From Akkermansia sp. (GTDB lineage: Bacteria > Verrucomicrobiota > Verrucomicrobiia > Verrucomicrobiales > Akkermansiaceae), in assembly GCA_017415995.1 (NCBI GenBank), contig JAFQDN010000041.1:1-37678 (forward strand): a DNA stretch of 37,678 nt. Direction: 5' to 3'. The position numbers and the translations under genes are program-made. The notes beneath the pieces are model-generated. The model did no database searches. It had not been told where the DNA came from and saw only the letters and a program-made list of their open reading frames with translations. This document shows, in pieces, positions 22,948 through 31,412 of this stretch. How positions within the stretch are numbered: position 1 is the stretch's first letter; each line of letters opens with the position of its first letter.

Positions 22948-23726
22948 TTCCTACCTACCTCAGCATAGCCGGTTCGGATTGCTCCGCCGGAGCCGGGTTA
23001 CAAGCAGACCTCAAGACCGGATTCGCCTTGGGGTGCTATCCGCTCACCGCCGTGACGTGCGTTGTCAGCGAGGTACCCGGAAAGGTAGAGGGCATCGTTG
23101 CGATGGAACCGCAATTCGTGGCGGACCAAGTGCGCATCTGCCTACAGAACTTCCCCGTGGCAGCCATTAAAACCGGCATGCTTTACAGCCCGGAAATCGT
23201 GCAGGCAGTCACAGCAGAACTGTCCAACTACGGGGGGCCCATCGTGGTAGACCCCGTCATGATAGCCACCGCCGGCGAACCGCTTATCCTGAGGGAAGCC
23301 ATCGGCGTGTATGAGCAAAGCCTCATGCCACGCACAACCATACTCACCCCCAATTTGGACGAGCTCACCAAGCTTTTGGGGACGGAGCAACCTATCATCA
23401 CTGCCGATGATCTTCAGCAAGCAGCACTCCTACTCACCCGCCGATACAACTGCGCGGTTCTGGCCAAGGGGGGACACTTGGGAGGTGATACCTGCACCGA
23501 CATACTGGTGCAAAAGGATGGGACCACGCACAGCTGGTCGCATCCGCGCACGCTCGGCATCTCCACCCACGGCACCGGCTGCACGCTTTCAAGCGCCATC
23601 GCAGCACACCTTGCGCACGGGCATTCACTTGTCGGTGCCGTAGAACGTTCTCTACAATACATCACCCGAGCCATCGCTACCTCTCACCGCCTCGGCGAGC
23701 TTTGGGCGGTAAACCACCATGGATGA
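22944..23726 (+). CDS. thiD: hydroxymethylpyrimidine / phosphomethylpyrimidine kinase
   Basis: This 260-residue ribokinase-fold enzyme phosphorylates the pyrimidine precursor of thiamine twice. Motifs are YLSIAGSDCSAGAGLQADLKT at the N-terminus, VVDPVMIATAGEPLI, TPNLDELTKLLG, AVLAKGGHL, and the catalytic anion-hole region STHGTGCTLSSAIAAHLA near residue 214. It is translationally coupled to gatA and ends the operon. No other thiamine gene is nearby and no TPP riboswitch precedes this operon, so its expression is tied to translation genes here. Confidence 0.94.
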   Translation: MIPTYLSIAGSDCSAGAGLQADLKTGFALGCYPLTAVTCVVSEVPGKVEGIVAMEPQFVADQVRICLQNFPVAAIKTGMLYSPEIVQAVTAELSNYGGPIVVDPVMIATAGEPLILREAIGVYEQSLMPRTTILTPNLDELTKLLGTEQPIITADDLQQAALLLTRRYNCAVLAKGGHLGGDTCTDILVQKDGTTHSWSHPRTLGISTHGTGCTLSSAIAAHLAHGHSLVGAVERSLQYITRAIATSHRLGELWAVNHHG

Positions 23727-23773
23727 TTTCCCCTGCCCGCGCCGGGACACAGTGTTCCGCATTTTGCAGCACA

Positions 23774-24877
23774 TTACGGCACAACACGAAGAGCAGCCCG
23801 CCCGGAGGCTGCCATCATGGCCTGCTGAACACCGCTGACAACAACACGCGACGCCTCGGAAACCGCACCGGTAACGGCAACCATGCCATTCTGAGAAAGT
23901 CCGCATTGCACCGGAACCAGCGAGGCGCGGTTGTGCTCATCCAACTCAACAACAAAAAGATTTCCCTGAATGGATGTAATAGCCTGCGAGGGCAGCAAAA
24001 GTGCACGCTGCGGTGCTGTCACGCGCGCGCGCACGTTCACAAACATCCCGGGGCGCAACAACAATCCAGGATTCTGCGTATGAGCATCCAATTGCAAGGT
24101 ACCGGTGGATGATGAAACCGTATTATCCACGCCGGAAATCACAGCAGGGAAAGGATAATGCTCACCATTGGCCAACAGCAACTCCACCTCGGCCCCGGGG
24201 CGTAAAGCACCCCGGGAACCACCTTGATTCAACCAATCCTGTTCACTGATACTGAACACCACCCTAATGGGTTGAAAACTGCTGATACTCACCATCGGTT
24301 CCGATGAAGGAGAGACAAAACTACCGACATCAGCCCGTGCAAACCCCACCACGCCATCCATCGGCGAAGAGAGCGTGCAATAATCCAAATTAGTCTGCGC
24401 CTGCATAACAGCAGCCTTCGCAGCCTGCAAAGCAGCATCCGCCGCCTCCATACGGCGCTGAGCCTCCGTAAACGTTTGTTTAGCGACAGCTCCATCCTTG
24501 AGCAAAGGGCGGTAATACTCAACATTCTGGCGTGCCTCTTCATAATTAGCCAAGGCCTCAGCCTGCTGCTCCTTAGCACGAGCAAGCGCTTGGCGGTACA
24601 AAGCATCATCCAAACGGTACAGCACCTGTCCTTTCTTAACATCTGCGCCGTTAGTAAAGAGGCGTTGCACAACGTAACCGCTCACCTGCGGCAACACAGC
24701 AGCTGTAACACCGGGCTCCAAGTGCCCAATCCACTCACGGTACTGAGCCACCTCACCATATTGCGGATGCGCAACGCGGACAGTGTATACCGGTAGCGCA
24801 GCCTCCTTCTTTTTTTCCGGTCGGCAGCTCAGTGCTAACACCGCTACCATTACCCCGAACATCAATTTCTTCCACAT
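23774..24877 (-). CDS. RND-type efflux membrane-fusion (adaptor) lipoprotein, AcrA-like
   Basis: This 367-residue protein starts with a lipoprotein signal (lipid Cys18 in VLALSCRPEKK). A first lipoyl half follows (VLPQVSGYVVQRLFTNGADV), then a helical hairpin (ALARAKEQQAEALANYEEAR through AQRRMEAADAALQAAKAAV) and a second lipoyl half with TLSSPMDGVVGFARADVGSF. Beta-barrel and membrane-proximal domains come last. Adaptors of this class bridge an inner-membrane RND pump and an outer-membrane channel. No pump or TolC-like gene is adjacent: downstream is convergent thiD and upstream a divergent unrelated operon. The frame continues upstream to 24910, but the ATG at 24877 gives the proper signal peptide. 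Confidence 0.88.
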   Translation of the reverse strand: MWKKLMFGVMVAVLALSCRPEKKKEAALPVYTVRVAHPQYGEVAQYREWIGHLEPGVTAAVLPQVSGYVVQRLFTNGADVKKGQVLYRLDDALYRQALARAKEQQAEALANYEEARQNVEYYRPLLKDGAVAKQTFTEAQRRMEAADAALQAAKAAVMQAQTNLDYCTLSSPMDGVVGFARADVGSFVSPSSEPMVSISSFQPIRVVFSISEQDWLNQGGSRGALRPGAEVELLLANGEHYPFPAVISGVDNTVSSSTGTLQLDAHTQNPGLLLRPGMFVNVRARVTAPQRALLLPSQAITSIQGNLFVVELDEHNRASLVPVQCGLSQNGMVAVTGAVSEASRVVVSGVQQAMMAASGRAALRVVP

Positions 24878-24933
24878 GCACCGTAATGACACACGCAAAA
24901 GCGCACGCATTCAGAAACAGCTAGCTTTGATTC

Positions 24934-24962
24934 TTGCCGTTCGGCATGGCTTTTGCTACAAT
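24934..24962 (+). promoter_or_regulatory. promoter of the ActC-like operon
   Basis: TTGCCG at 24934-24939 and TACAAT at 24957-24962 with a 17-base spacer. The -10 ends 8 bases before the ATG at 24971, so the mRNA is probably leaderless. A GCCG-TT-CGGC inverted repeat overlaps the -35 (24936-24945) and could be an operator. Confidence 0.6.
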
Positions 24963-24970
24963 AAAAGCGC

Positions 24971-26308
24971 ATGAGCAACACTGCAACAGCAACCTTGCGT
25001 CCGGCATGGCGTTTTTTCTTCATCGGTCTTTGTGCCGTAGTGGCCGTTTGGGGACTGGGATGGAGTGCCCTCCGCATAGCCACGGAGGGAGTTGGTGTGC
25101 TGGGAGTCAATAACGGGGTACCGTGGGGGTGGGACATCGTTATGTTTGTGTTTTGGATAGGTTTAGGACATGCCGGCACGCTCATATCAAGCGTTCTGTT
25201 GCTCACCGGGCAAAAATGGAGGCTGCCGATAGCCCGGCACGCAGAGCTGATGACACTGTGCGCTGTCTGCACAGCAGCGGTATTTCCCCTGGTGCATGTG
25301 GGGCGGGCTTGGATGCTGTGGCAAATGACCCCCATACCGGTGGCATCCGGGGTGTGGCCTAACCTGGCCTCTGCCTTGGTATGGGATGCCGCGGCTATCA
25401 CCGCTTATCTGCTGCTCTCCGGCATGTATTGGTACATGGGCATAGCGCGGGAGCGCCCATCCGCAGCCCGCCACCGCCTCCCCCTCGCAGGCAGTTGTCT
25501 TCTGATGGCCGGAGTACTCACCCCACTCGTCATAACCGTGCACAGCATTGTAGGTAGTGATTTTGCCGTCACCTTCCGGTGGCAAAGCGTCCTCATCCCC
25601 GCCTATTTTGTGTGTGGCGCAATTTTATCCGGCATGGCCGTTGTACAACTCATTGCCGCATGGCGCAATTGCCCGGCACCAACCCTACGTGGCATCGGAA
25701 AGCTGACTCTCGCATTAAGCTGTGCCATGGGTTTGTTTTACCTCATGGAACTGACGGAGCACCCTCAATTTTTCGGCCCGCAGTATACCGCCATCATCGT
25801 GCTCAATGTCATTCTGCCCGTCATCCTACTCAGCATCCGCAAGCAACGTTTCAGCAAACTTTGCATGGCTGCAGCCTCGTGCAGCATAATCCTCGGCATG
25901 TGGGCGGAGCGCGTCCACATCATCATCACCCGCTCCGAGCTCAAAACCGGATTCAGCTATACCCCCAGCGCGGTAGATGCCGCTATGCTCATCGGCAGCG
26001 TCGGGCTTTTTCTCATGCTTTACATGGGAATTTCCGCTCGAATGCCGGAGGAAAGGACCGACGCGCGAGATGACGCCCGAGCCTGCAACGTAGGCGCCCC
26101 GGCACGGGCAGCCGGCATCGGGTTCAGCCTCGGGGCTATTGCAGCCGTGAGCTGGAGTCTGCTCACTCAAGAAGTGGCAACTGCCGGAATACTCAGCTCT
26201 CGCCCGCACGGTCTCATTTACCACATACCGGCCATATTCGTGACCGCGTTACTGGGCGCGGGGCTGGGAATTTTCATCCACTTTATACACACCTTACGCC
26301 GCCCATGA
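24971..26308 (+). CDS. ActC-like (NrfD/PsrC superfamily) quinol-interacting membrane protein
   Basis: The 445-residue protein has about 10 membrane segments. It carries blocks I recognise from ActC of Alternative Complex III: VFWIGLGHAGTLISSVLLL with His67, VFPLVHVGRAW with His109, LVWDAAAITAYLLLSGMYWY, HSIVGSDFAVTFRWQSVLIP with His191, AYFVCGAILSGMAVV, NVILPVILLSIRKQR, GMWAERVHIIITR and YTPSAVDAAMLIGSVGLF. ActC binds menaquinol and may conduct protons, but it has no cofactor and normally passes electrons to the Fe-S/pentaheme subunits ActB and ActA. Neither is encoded here. Its stop overlaps the cytochrome c start by 4 bases. A stand-alone NrfD-type role is the main alternative. Confidence 0.82.
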   Translation: MSNTATATLRPAWRFFFIGLCAVVAVWGLGWSALRIATEGVGVLGVNNGVPWGWDIVMFVFWIGLGHAGTLISSVLLLTGQKWRLPIARHAELMTLCAVCTAAVFPLVHVGRAWMLWQMTPIPVASGVWPNLASALVWDAAAITAYLLLSGMYWYMGIARERPSAARHRLPLAGSCLLMAGVLTPLVITVHSIVGSDFAVTFRWQSVLIPAYFVCGAILSGMAVVQLIAAWRNCPAPTLRGIGKLTLALSCAMGLFYLMELTEHPQFFGPQYTAIIVLNVILPVILLSIRKQRFSKLCMAAASCSIILGMWAERVHIIITRSELKTGFSYTPSAVDAAMLIGSVGLFLMLYMGISARMPEERTDARDDARACNVGAPARAAGIGFSLGAIAAVSWSLLTQEVATAGILSSRPHGLIYHIPAIFVTALLGAGLGIFIHFIHTLRRP

Positions 26309-26754
26309 AAAAAGCTACATTCATCTGCCTCGGCTGCATATTACTCACCGGCGGCATCCTCCTTTTGTATCTGCAAACATGCAGCAAGACAACTGCTCCC
26401 GTGCAATTTGTCTCGGACATGGTATCCACCCCCACAGTCCCGCAGTGCCAAGCACCACCGCCGGGAGCCATACCTTACGCTCCCCCGGATTCCGCTCCCC
26501 CGCAAGAAGCGCAGCTGTACTCCTATCACTGTGCCATGTGCCACGGTAACTCCGGAACAGGGCACAGCTACGTGGCCCAATACCCCGGCATGCCTACCGT
26601 AGCGGATTTAACAAACACGGACACCTCAGCAGACGAAACACTACGCATCATCCGCCAGGGACGCGGCGCCATGCCCGCCTTTGGCACCAGGCTCAGCCCG
26701 GCGGCAACGGACACCCTCCGGCAGCACCTTTTTAACACAATCAGAAAAAAATGA
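26305..26754 (+). CDS. membrane-anchored monoheme cytochrome c (ActE-like)
   Basis: The 149-residue protein has an N-terminal hydrophobic anchor (about 5-24, followed by a Cys at 26 in a poor lipobox) and a Pro-rich linker (QAPPPGAIPYAPPDSAPP). A single c-type heme domain follows, with CAMCH at residues 76-80 and a probable distal Met123 in GAMPAFG. The layout, including a short SDM and PPPGAIP segment before the heme, resembles ActE of Alternative Complex III. It should face the periplasm and accept or deliver electrons. It overlaps both neighbours by 4 bases, so production is coupled. Confidence 0.85.
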   Translation: MKKATFICLGCILLTGGILLLYLQTCSKTTAPVQFVSDMVSTPTVPQCQAPPPGAIPYAPPDSAPPQEAQLYSYHCAMCHGNSGTGHSYVAQYPGMPTVADLTNTDTSADETLRIIRQGRGAMPAFGTRLSPAATDTLRQHLFNTIRKK

Positions 26755-27773
26755 AGAGACTATTCCTCATCAGCCTTCTACTATATTTACTGTTGGCCAG
26801 CACAGCCGTACAGCACACACTGTCCGCACCCTTGGTCGGCAACGACAAGATGGTGGGTGGTATTCCCGTGGCCGACATGGTCTTTGCTCTACCGGCAGGC
26901 ATATATGCCGCCGGGCTCATTGTCATCGGCATCGGCATCGGAGCCGAATTTTGGCGAGCTCTGTTACCCATATGCGGAGCAGGCTGGATACCAACGACAC
27001 GTTTGGAGCAACTGAGCAGAGCCTCCCTATGGTGTGGTTGGCTGACATTAGGCACCTGCTGCATGGCTCTGCCGTGCATTTTCCCGCAACTGCAACTCAC
27101 GCCCCCCCCGACGGACTCTATACTATACAGCGCAGAAAACTACAGATTATTACTTGCGGGCGGTTTTATCATCATGTTGGCATCACGCCTGCTCAACACC
27201 TACCTTCCCGCGCGCGGCAAATTAATTATCGTGCTCATGAGTGCCGGAGTAGGCTTAATGGTAGGGCAATACTGGTGGAACGGCTTACCCGTGGATTACT
27301 TAGCCATGGCACTCTTGCTGCCGGTTTCGCTCATACTCTGTGTACCGAGCAAACAACTTCCGGCAAGCTCACCGTTCCTGTGGATACACGTCACGGCGTT
27401 GGCTCTGGTGCTCTACGCAACGGCATTTTCACAACTCATACTCTCCTATCCGGCAGGGCCGGTGGAGAGTACTCCGGGCTGGCTGAGCGTCAAGTTCACT
27501 GCCAACACCCTACTGATGCTCACCCTCATCGCCATGCTCACTCCCGCACTGCGCAAACACCGTCTCACCCAACAAATTGCAGGCGGTGCTTCCGTTCTTG
27601 CAGTTATCCTATTCAATTGGAGCGCAATAGCCGGCCCACTGGATACCGCCCTACAAGGCACGCTACCATTACAACCGGCAGGCACGGTGTATTGCATCCT
27701 ACTTTGCATCCTTACGGTGCTCATCATCTTCTGCATGCGCAGCTATTCTCCACAAACTTCACAAAAAAAGTGA
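26751..27773 (+). CDS. polytopic membrane protein of the ActC-like operon, unknown family
   Basis: I do not recognise this 340-residue protein. It has about 10 hydrophobic helices; the first could be a signal anchor (FLISLLLYLLLASTA). Distinctive parts are VADMVFALPAGIYAAGLIVIG and GVGLMVGQYWWNGLPVDY. There are very few histidines, so a heme-binding role like cytochrome b or oxidase subunit I is unlikely. The 4-bp overlap with the cytochrome gene argues that it belongs to the same complex. It could play the part of ActD/ActF as an accessory subunit or be a maturation factor. Confidence 0.75.
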   Translation: MKRLFLISLLLYLLLASTAVQHTLSAPLVGNDKMVGGIPVADMVFALPAGIYAAGLIVIGIGIGAEFWRALLPICGAGWIPTTRLEQLSRASLWCGWLTLGTCCMALPCIFPQLQLTPPPTDSILYSAENYRLLLAGGFIIMLASRLLNTYLPARGKLIIVLMSAGVGLMVGQYWWNGLPVDYLAMALLLPVSLILCVPSKQLPASSPFLWIHVTALALVLYATAFSQLILSYPAGPVESTPGWLSVKFTANTLLMLTLIAMLTPALRKHRLTQQIAGGASVLAVILFNWSAIAGPLDTALQGTLPLQPAGTVYCILLCILTVLIIFCMRSYSPQTSQKK

Positions 27774-27792
27774 CTCCACCTGCAAAACGTGA

Positions 27793-27821
27793 TTGCATTC
27801 TGCTCAAAAAAAGAGTAGAAT
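27793..27821 (+). promoter_or_regulatory. promoter of the Ala/Pro-rich membrane protein gene
   Basis: TTGCAT at 27793-27798 and TAGAAT at 27816-27821 with an exact 17-base spacer. It shows that the coding start must be at or after about 27828, which selects the ATG at 27862. Confidence 0.7.
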
Positions 27822-27861
27822 GCCCGCAGTAGTTTATTTTAACTTCAAACCTTTGCTTTCT

Positions 27862-30159
27862 ATGGCAGCTCCTACACTTAAAACAGCAGCTCCGTCCGGT
27901 GCGCCTCGCCGCGTTCTTCTCAACACCGGTGCAGCCCCCACCAAGCGCGTTACTCTCCTTGGCGCGGGTGGGCAATCCATCCCTCAAAAATCAGCACCTG
28001 TCCCGGCTCCGCCTCCTGCTGCTGCAACTCCCGCAGCGGAGGTTCCTCAGATAGACGCCGCGGCAGAAGCTGCAGCCGCACAAGCCGCTGCCGAGGCAGC
28101 CGCTCAGGCTGAATACGAAAAACAGATGGAGGAATACAACCGCCAGATGGAGGAATACAATCGCCAAATGGCAGAATATGAAGCACAGCAGGCAGCAGAA
28201 GAGGCTGCTGCAAAAGCCGCTGCCGAAGCTGCCGCTGCTGAAGAAGCAGCCAAAGCCGCTGCGGCCGCCAAAGCGGCAGAAGAAGCTGCTGCAAAAGCTG
28301 CAGCCGAGGAAGCAGCCAAAGCTGCCGCTGCGCAACAGGTAGCACCGCCACCTCCCGCTCCGGCGCCGGTGCCCGCACCGCCTCCCCCTGCCCCTGCACC
28401 GGTACCCGCACCGCCTCCCGCTCCGGCGCCCACCCCGAAACCGCGTCTTGCCGGTCCCAGACTCACACCGGCAGCTCCCGGTGCGCAAAAAACCGCAGCA
28501 GGTTCCAGACTCACACCGGCAGCTCCCGGAGGTGCAGCAAAACCGAGACCGGCAGCCGGAGGCGCCAAGCCTCTGGGAGGGCCGCGTCCCCGCCCGTCAA
28601 ACGCAGCACCCGCAGCTATTCCCGGCGGAGTTCCCACACCGCCCGCAGCAGACATACCACCGCCCCCCGTAGCAGCAGAGGGTGAAGAACCGGTCATGAG
28701 CGAGGCTGAGGCAGCTGCACGCAGCAATTACCTGGAGCAGCTGCAGGCGGAAGCCAATAAAGTACCTTTCCACAAAAAGCCCATTTTCTGGATTTGCAGC
28801 GGTGTACTTGCCGTGGGCGCCATCGCTGCCATCATCGTAGTTCAGATGTCCAACGCCGCCGTGGAAGATGTGGAGCTGGACCGCGCCAAGATTGCAGCCG
28901 TCCTCAACCGCTCCATCGAAATCACTCAAAAGGAAATCGAGACCCTCGATGATGCTCGCAGCAAGGGAGTAGACGTAAAATGCAGCAAGCAAGATGCCGA
29001 GCTGTTACTCCACATCATCCTCAACCATGAGGAAAAAGACGAGTTCGGCAACCTGCGCTACGGCCCCAACACCGTCGGCACCGCCAAGAACGCATGCGTG
29101 CTGCTGGGGCTTGCCTCCGAGCAGAACCCCGACATCTGCAACATGGTGTTCAAGACACTCGCAGCTAACGCCACCAAGATGCACCATGAACTGCTTGACC
29201 TCCTCTTGGAGCGTTTGGTGAAGGCAAACATCAAAGGCGTCAACAAAAAGCTGGACGCCTTGGCCAAGACCCTCAAGCCGGGTAATGACGATGAAGTCCT
29301 TTCCGTTATCTGGAAGTACAAGGAACTGCGTGCCACCCCCAAAGACGCGCCCAAGGTCATCGCCCTGCTCAAAGGCAAAAACCTGGACAAAGAACTGGAG
29401 GACACCCTGCGCGCTTACATGCTTTCCCTCTTCAAGAAGATGGATGACACCGCAGCCAAGCAGCAAATCGGTGAGGATATCTTCAACGCCGTCAAGGGCA
29501 ACGAGGAGCGACTCGCATCCCAAAACCTCATGCGCATGCTCGCTTTCTCCTGCGCCCCGCAAGCGCTGGAGTACTACAAGGGCAAAATGGAAGACAAACA
29601 AAACTGGCGCAAATATACCTACTTCTTCGGTAGCTGGCAGAATGACGACATTGTTCCCTACTTGGCACAACTGCGTGATACCTGTGATGACTCCAAAGAA
29701 GGACAGAAACTCAGCGGCATGATGGACACCACCATCATGAAGGTGCTTACCCAGGACCGCGAGCGTGATACTGAAGACGCCAAAAAGCTTCTGCGCGTTG
29801 CATTTGATAACTTCGATGCTCCCACCACGGACTACAACGAGGTGCTGGAGAAATACGACGGTGAAAACGCCCTCAAGGAAGGTGATGCCGGATATGAGGA
29901 AAACACCGCCCGCTATAAAGAGCTCGAAAAAATCTTCTTGCAGCGGGAGCGAGTCATCAAGAACCTTGCTAACTGCAGCTCTCATGAGTGGATTGAGGCC
30001 ATCTTTACCGATATGGAAAAAGATTGTGATGCGGTTAACAGCCCCAAACACCGCCAGTTGGCTAACCTTATCCGCAAAACCCGTAAGGAAATCGAGCAAA
30101 ATACCGTGAACCGCGCCAACTCGGCCGCAAAACACGAAAGCCGCCTCCTGAACGAGTAA
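27862..30159 (+). CDS. bitopic membrane protein with Ala/Pro-rich cytoplasmic arm and helical periplasmic domain
   Basis: I do not recognise this 765-residue protein. Residues 1-70 are basic and low-complexity. About 75-155 form an Ala/Glu coiled coil that includes three heptads (QMEEYNR, QMEEYNR, QMAEYEA). About 156-290 are Pro/Ala-rich with a duplicated PRLTPAAPG-type segment. One membrane helix follows at about 306-328 after FHKKP, placing the N-terminus inside. The remaining 430 residues are acidic, all-helical and HEAT/ARM-like, and should be periplasmic. The overall plan recalls energy-coupling or scaffold proteins such as TolA, though without sequence similarity that I can see. It is monocistronic, between a promoter and a strong terminator. 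The ATG at 27862 is fixed by the promoter position. Confidence 0.75.
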   Translation: MAAPTLKTAAPSGAPRRVLLNTGAAPTKRVTLLGAGGQSIPQKSAPVPAPPPAAATPAAEVPQIDAAAEAAAAQAAAEAAAQAEYEKQMEEYNRQMEEYNRQMAEYEAQQAAEEAAAKAAAEAAAAEEAAKAAAAAKAAEEAAAKAAAEEAAKAAAAQQVAPPPPAPAPVPAPPPPAPAPVPAPPPAPAPTPKPRLAGPRLTPAAPGAQKTAAGSRLTPAAPGGAAKPRPAAGGAKPLGGPRPRPSNAAPAAIPGGVPTPPAADIPPPPVAAEGEEPVMSEAEAAARSNYLEQLQAEANKVPFHKKPIFWICSGVLAVGAIAAIIVVQMSNAAVEDVELDRAKIAAVLNRSIEITQKEIETLDDARSKGVDVKCSKQDAELLLHIILNHEEKDEFGNLRYGPNTVGTAKNACVLLGLASEQNPDICNMVFKTLAANATKMHHELLDLLLERLVKANIKGVNKKLDALAKTLKPGNDDEVLSVIWKYKELRATPKDAPKVIALLKGKNLDKELEDTLRAYMLSLFKKMDDTAAKQQIGEDIFNAVKGNEERLASQNLMRMLAFSCAPQALEYYKGKMEDKQNWRKYTYFFGSWQNDDIVPYLAQLRDTCDDSKEGQKLSGMMDTTIMKVLTQDRERDTEDAKKLLRVAFDNFDAPTTDYNEVLEKYDGENALKEGDAGYEENTARYKELEKIFLQRERVIKNLANCSSHEWIEAIFTDMEKDCDAVNSPKHRQLANLIRKTRKEIEQNTVNRANSAAKHESRLLNE
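28457..28529 (+). repeat. 25-bp direct repeat inside the Pro-rich region
   Basis: An identical 25-base unit beginning CCAGACTCACACCGG occurs at 28457-28481 and 28505-28529, offset 48 bases. It encodes a repeated RLTPAAPG segment. Such exact repeats are prone to copy-number change. Confidence 0.8.
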
Positions 30160-30202
30160 TTATCTCTCTTCTCCCCTCTCCGTGACTTACTACCACGGAC
30201 TT

Positions 30203-30240
30203 AAGAGGTCTCGCCCATCCACGGCGAGACCTCTTCCTTT
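30203..30240 (+). terminator. terminator of the Ala/Pro-rich protein gene
   Basis: AAGAGGTCTCGCC at 30203-30215 pairs perfectly with GGCGAGACCTCTT at 30223-30235, then CCTTTTC. A very stable 13-bp stem. Confidence 0.9.
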
Positions 30241-30293
30241 TCTCCCTTTTGTCATAAAAAATCAAGTTTGTGTGCAAAATTACAACTTTATGC

Positions 30294-30321
30294 TTGCAAA
30301 TCCTGATTTTTATTGTAAAAT
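30294..30321 (+). promoter_or_regulatory. promoter of tRNA-Pro
   Basis: TTGCAA at 30294-30299 and TAAAAT at 30316-30321 with a 16-base spacer, 19 bases before the tRNA. Confidence 0.55.
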
Positions 30322-30340
30322 CGCCCCGTCATCACGACAT

Positions 30341-30414
<74 letters not shown>

Positions 30415-30653
30415 CTCTTTTGGATTTCGGGATGCCGCAGCAGCGGCACAAGAATGGGCACGGAGCGAGAAATTGCCCCGAAAGCCCGCCGGAACCTACC
30501 CGGTAATTCATTGCAGTAGGGGGAGAAGAAGCCTTCCTCATGCCCAAGGCACCCGAAAACCGCAGGGTTTCCGTATTCCCTCCTGTTTCGCACAATTGAC
30601 GGCTATCGGTACCCAACTCAAATCTTTTCTCACACCTAATTCAGCTCACGACT

Positions 30654-31406
30654 ATGTCCGGTCATAACAAATGGTCCAAGATTAAGTTCACGAAGGCAGC
30701 AGCCGACGCGAAAAAAGGCAAGATATTCGCCCGTTTCTCACATGAAATCACCTTGGCTGCCAAAAGCGGCGGTGGCGATGTAGACACAAACCCACGCCTG
30801 CGCGCTGCCATTGAAGGCGCAAAAGCAGCTTCCATGCCCAAAGACAACATTGACCGCGCCGTCAAAAAAGGCACCGGTGAATTGCAGGGCGAAACCATCC
30901 AAGAAGTCACCTACGAGGGCTACGGCCCTGCCGGAACAGCCTTCATCGTGGAGGTTGCAACGGACAACACCAACCGCTGCTCCTCAGAAATCCGCACCAT
31001 CTTCTCCAAGAACGGCGGCAACATGGGCACCCCCGGTTCCGTGGCATACCAATTTGATCGCAAAGGGCAAGTAACCATCAACGATCCCGCCTTAGACGAA
31101 GACTCCGCCATGGAATTAGCCATGGATTGTGGTGCCGATGAGTTTGAGGAAGGTGAAAACGAGGGTGAATGGGCATTCATCTGCGGCCCGACGGATTTGC
31201 AGGTGGTATCCGATGCACTGAGTGCAGCCGGAAAGAGCGTAACGGGCATGAAACTCATATCCGTAGCCCAAAATCCGACGGACATTACAGACGTAGCCAC
31301 AGCCCAGAAAGTCATGCGCCTCTTTGAGCGTTTGGATGACTATGATGATACGATGAACGTCTTCTCCAACTTTGAGATAGACGACTCCATACTCGAGCAA
31401 CTGTAA
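30654..31406 (+). CDS. yebC: YebC/PmpR-family protein
   Basis: This 250-residue protein has the YebC blocks in order: MSGHNKWSKIKFTKAAADAK, KIFARFSHEITLAAKSGGGD, NPRLRAAIEGAKAASMPKDN, KGTGELQGETIQEVTYEGYG, and TDNTNRCSSEIRTIFSKNGG. The length is normal for the family. Such proteins have been described as transcription regulators, and more recently as translation factors that relieve ribosome stalling at proline-rich sequences. The second role would suit a genome that encodes very Pro-rich proteins such as the one at 27862. It lies between tRNA-Pro and rho, and no clear promoter is visible directly upstream. Confidence 0.95.
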   Translation: MSGHNKWSKIKFTKAAADAKKGKIFARFSHEITLAAKSGGGDVDTNPRLRAAIEGAKAASMPKDNIDRAVKKGTGELQGETIQEVTYEGYGPAGTAFIVEVATDNTNRCSSEIRTIFSKNGGNMGTPGSVAYQFDRKGQVTINDPALDEDSAMELAMDCGADEFEEGENEGEWAFICGPTDLQVVSDALSAAGKSVTGMKLISVAQNPTDITDVATAQKVMRLFERLDDYDDTMNVFSNFEIDDSILEQL

Positions 31407-31412
31407 AAAGAG

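Noticed and set aside
28070..28340. GC-rich repeat tract as a mobile or minisatellite element
   Set aside because: It stays in one reading frame and encodes a coiled coil; repetition is explained by the Ala/Glu/Lys codons.
29005..30135. 376-codon open frame antisense to the Ala/Pro-rich protein gene
   Set aside because: It is opposite a gene that has a promoter, terminator and sensible protein features; the antisense product shows none of these.
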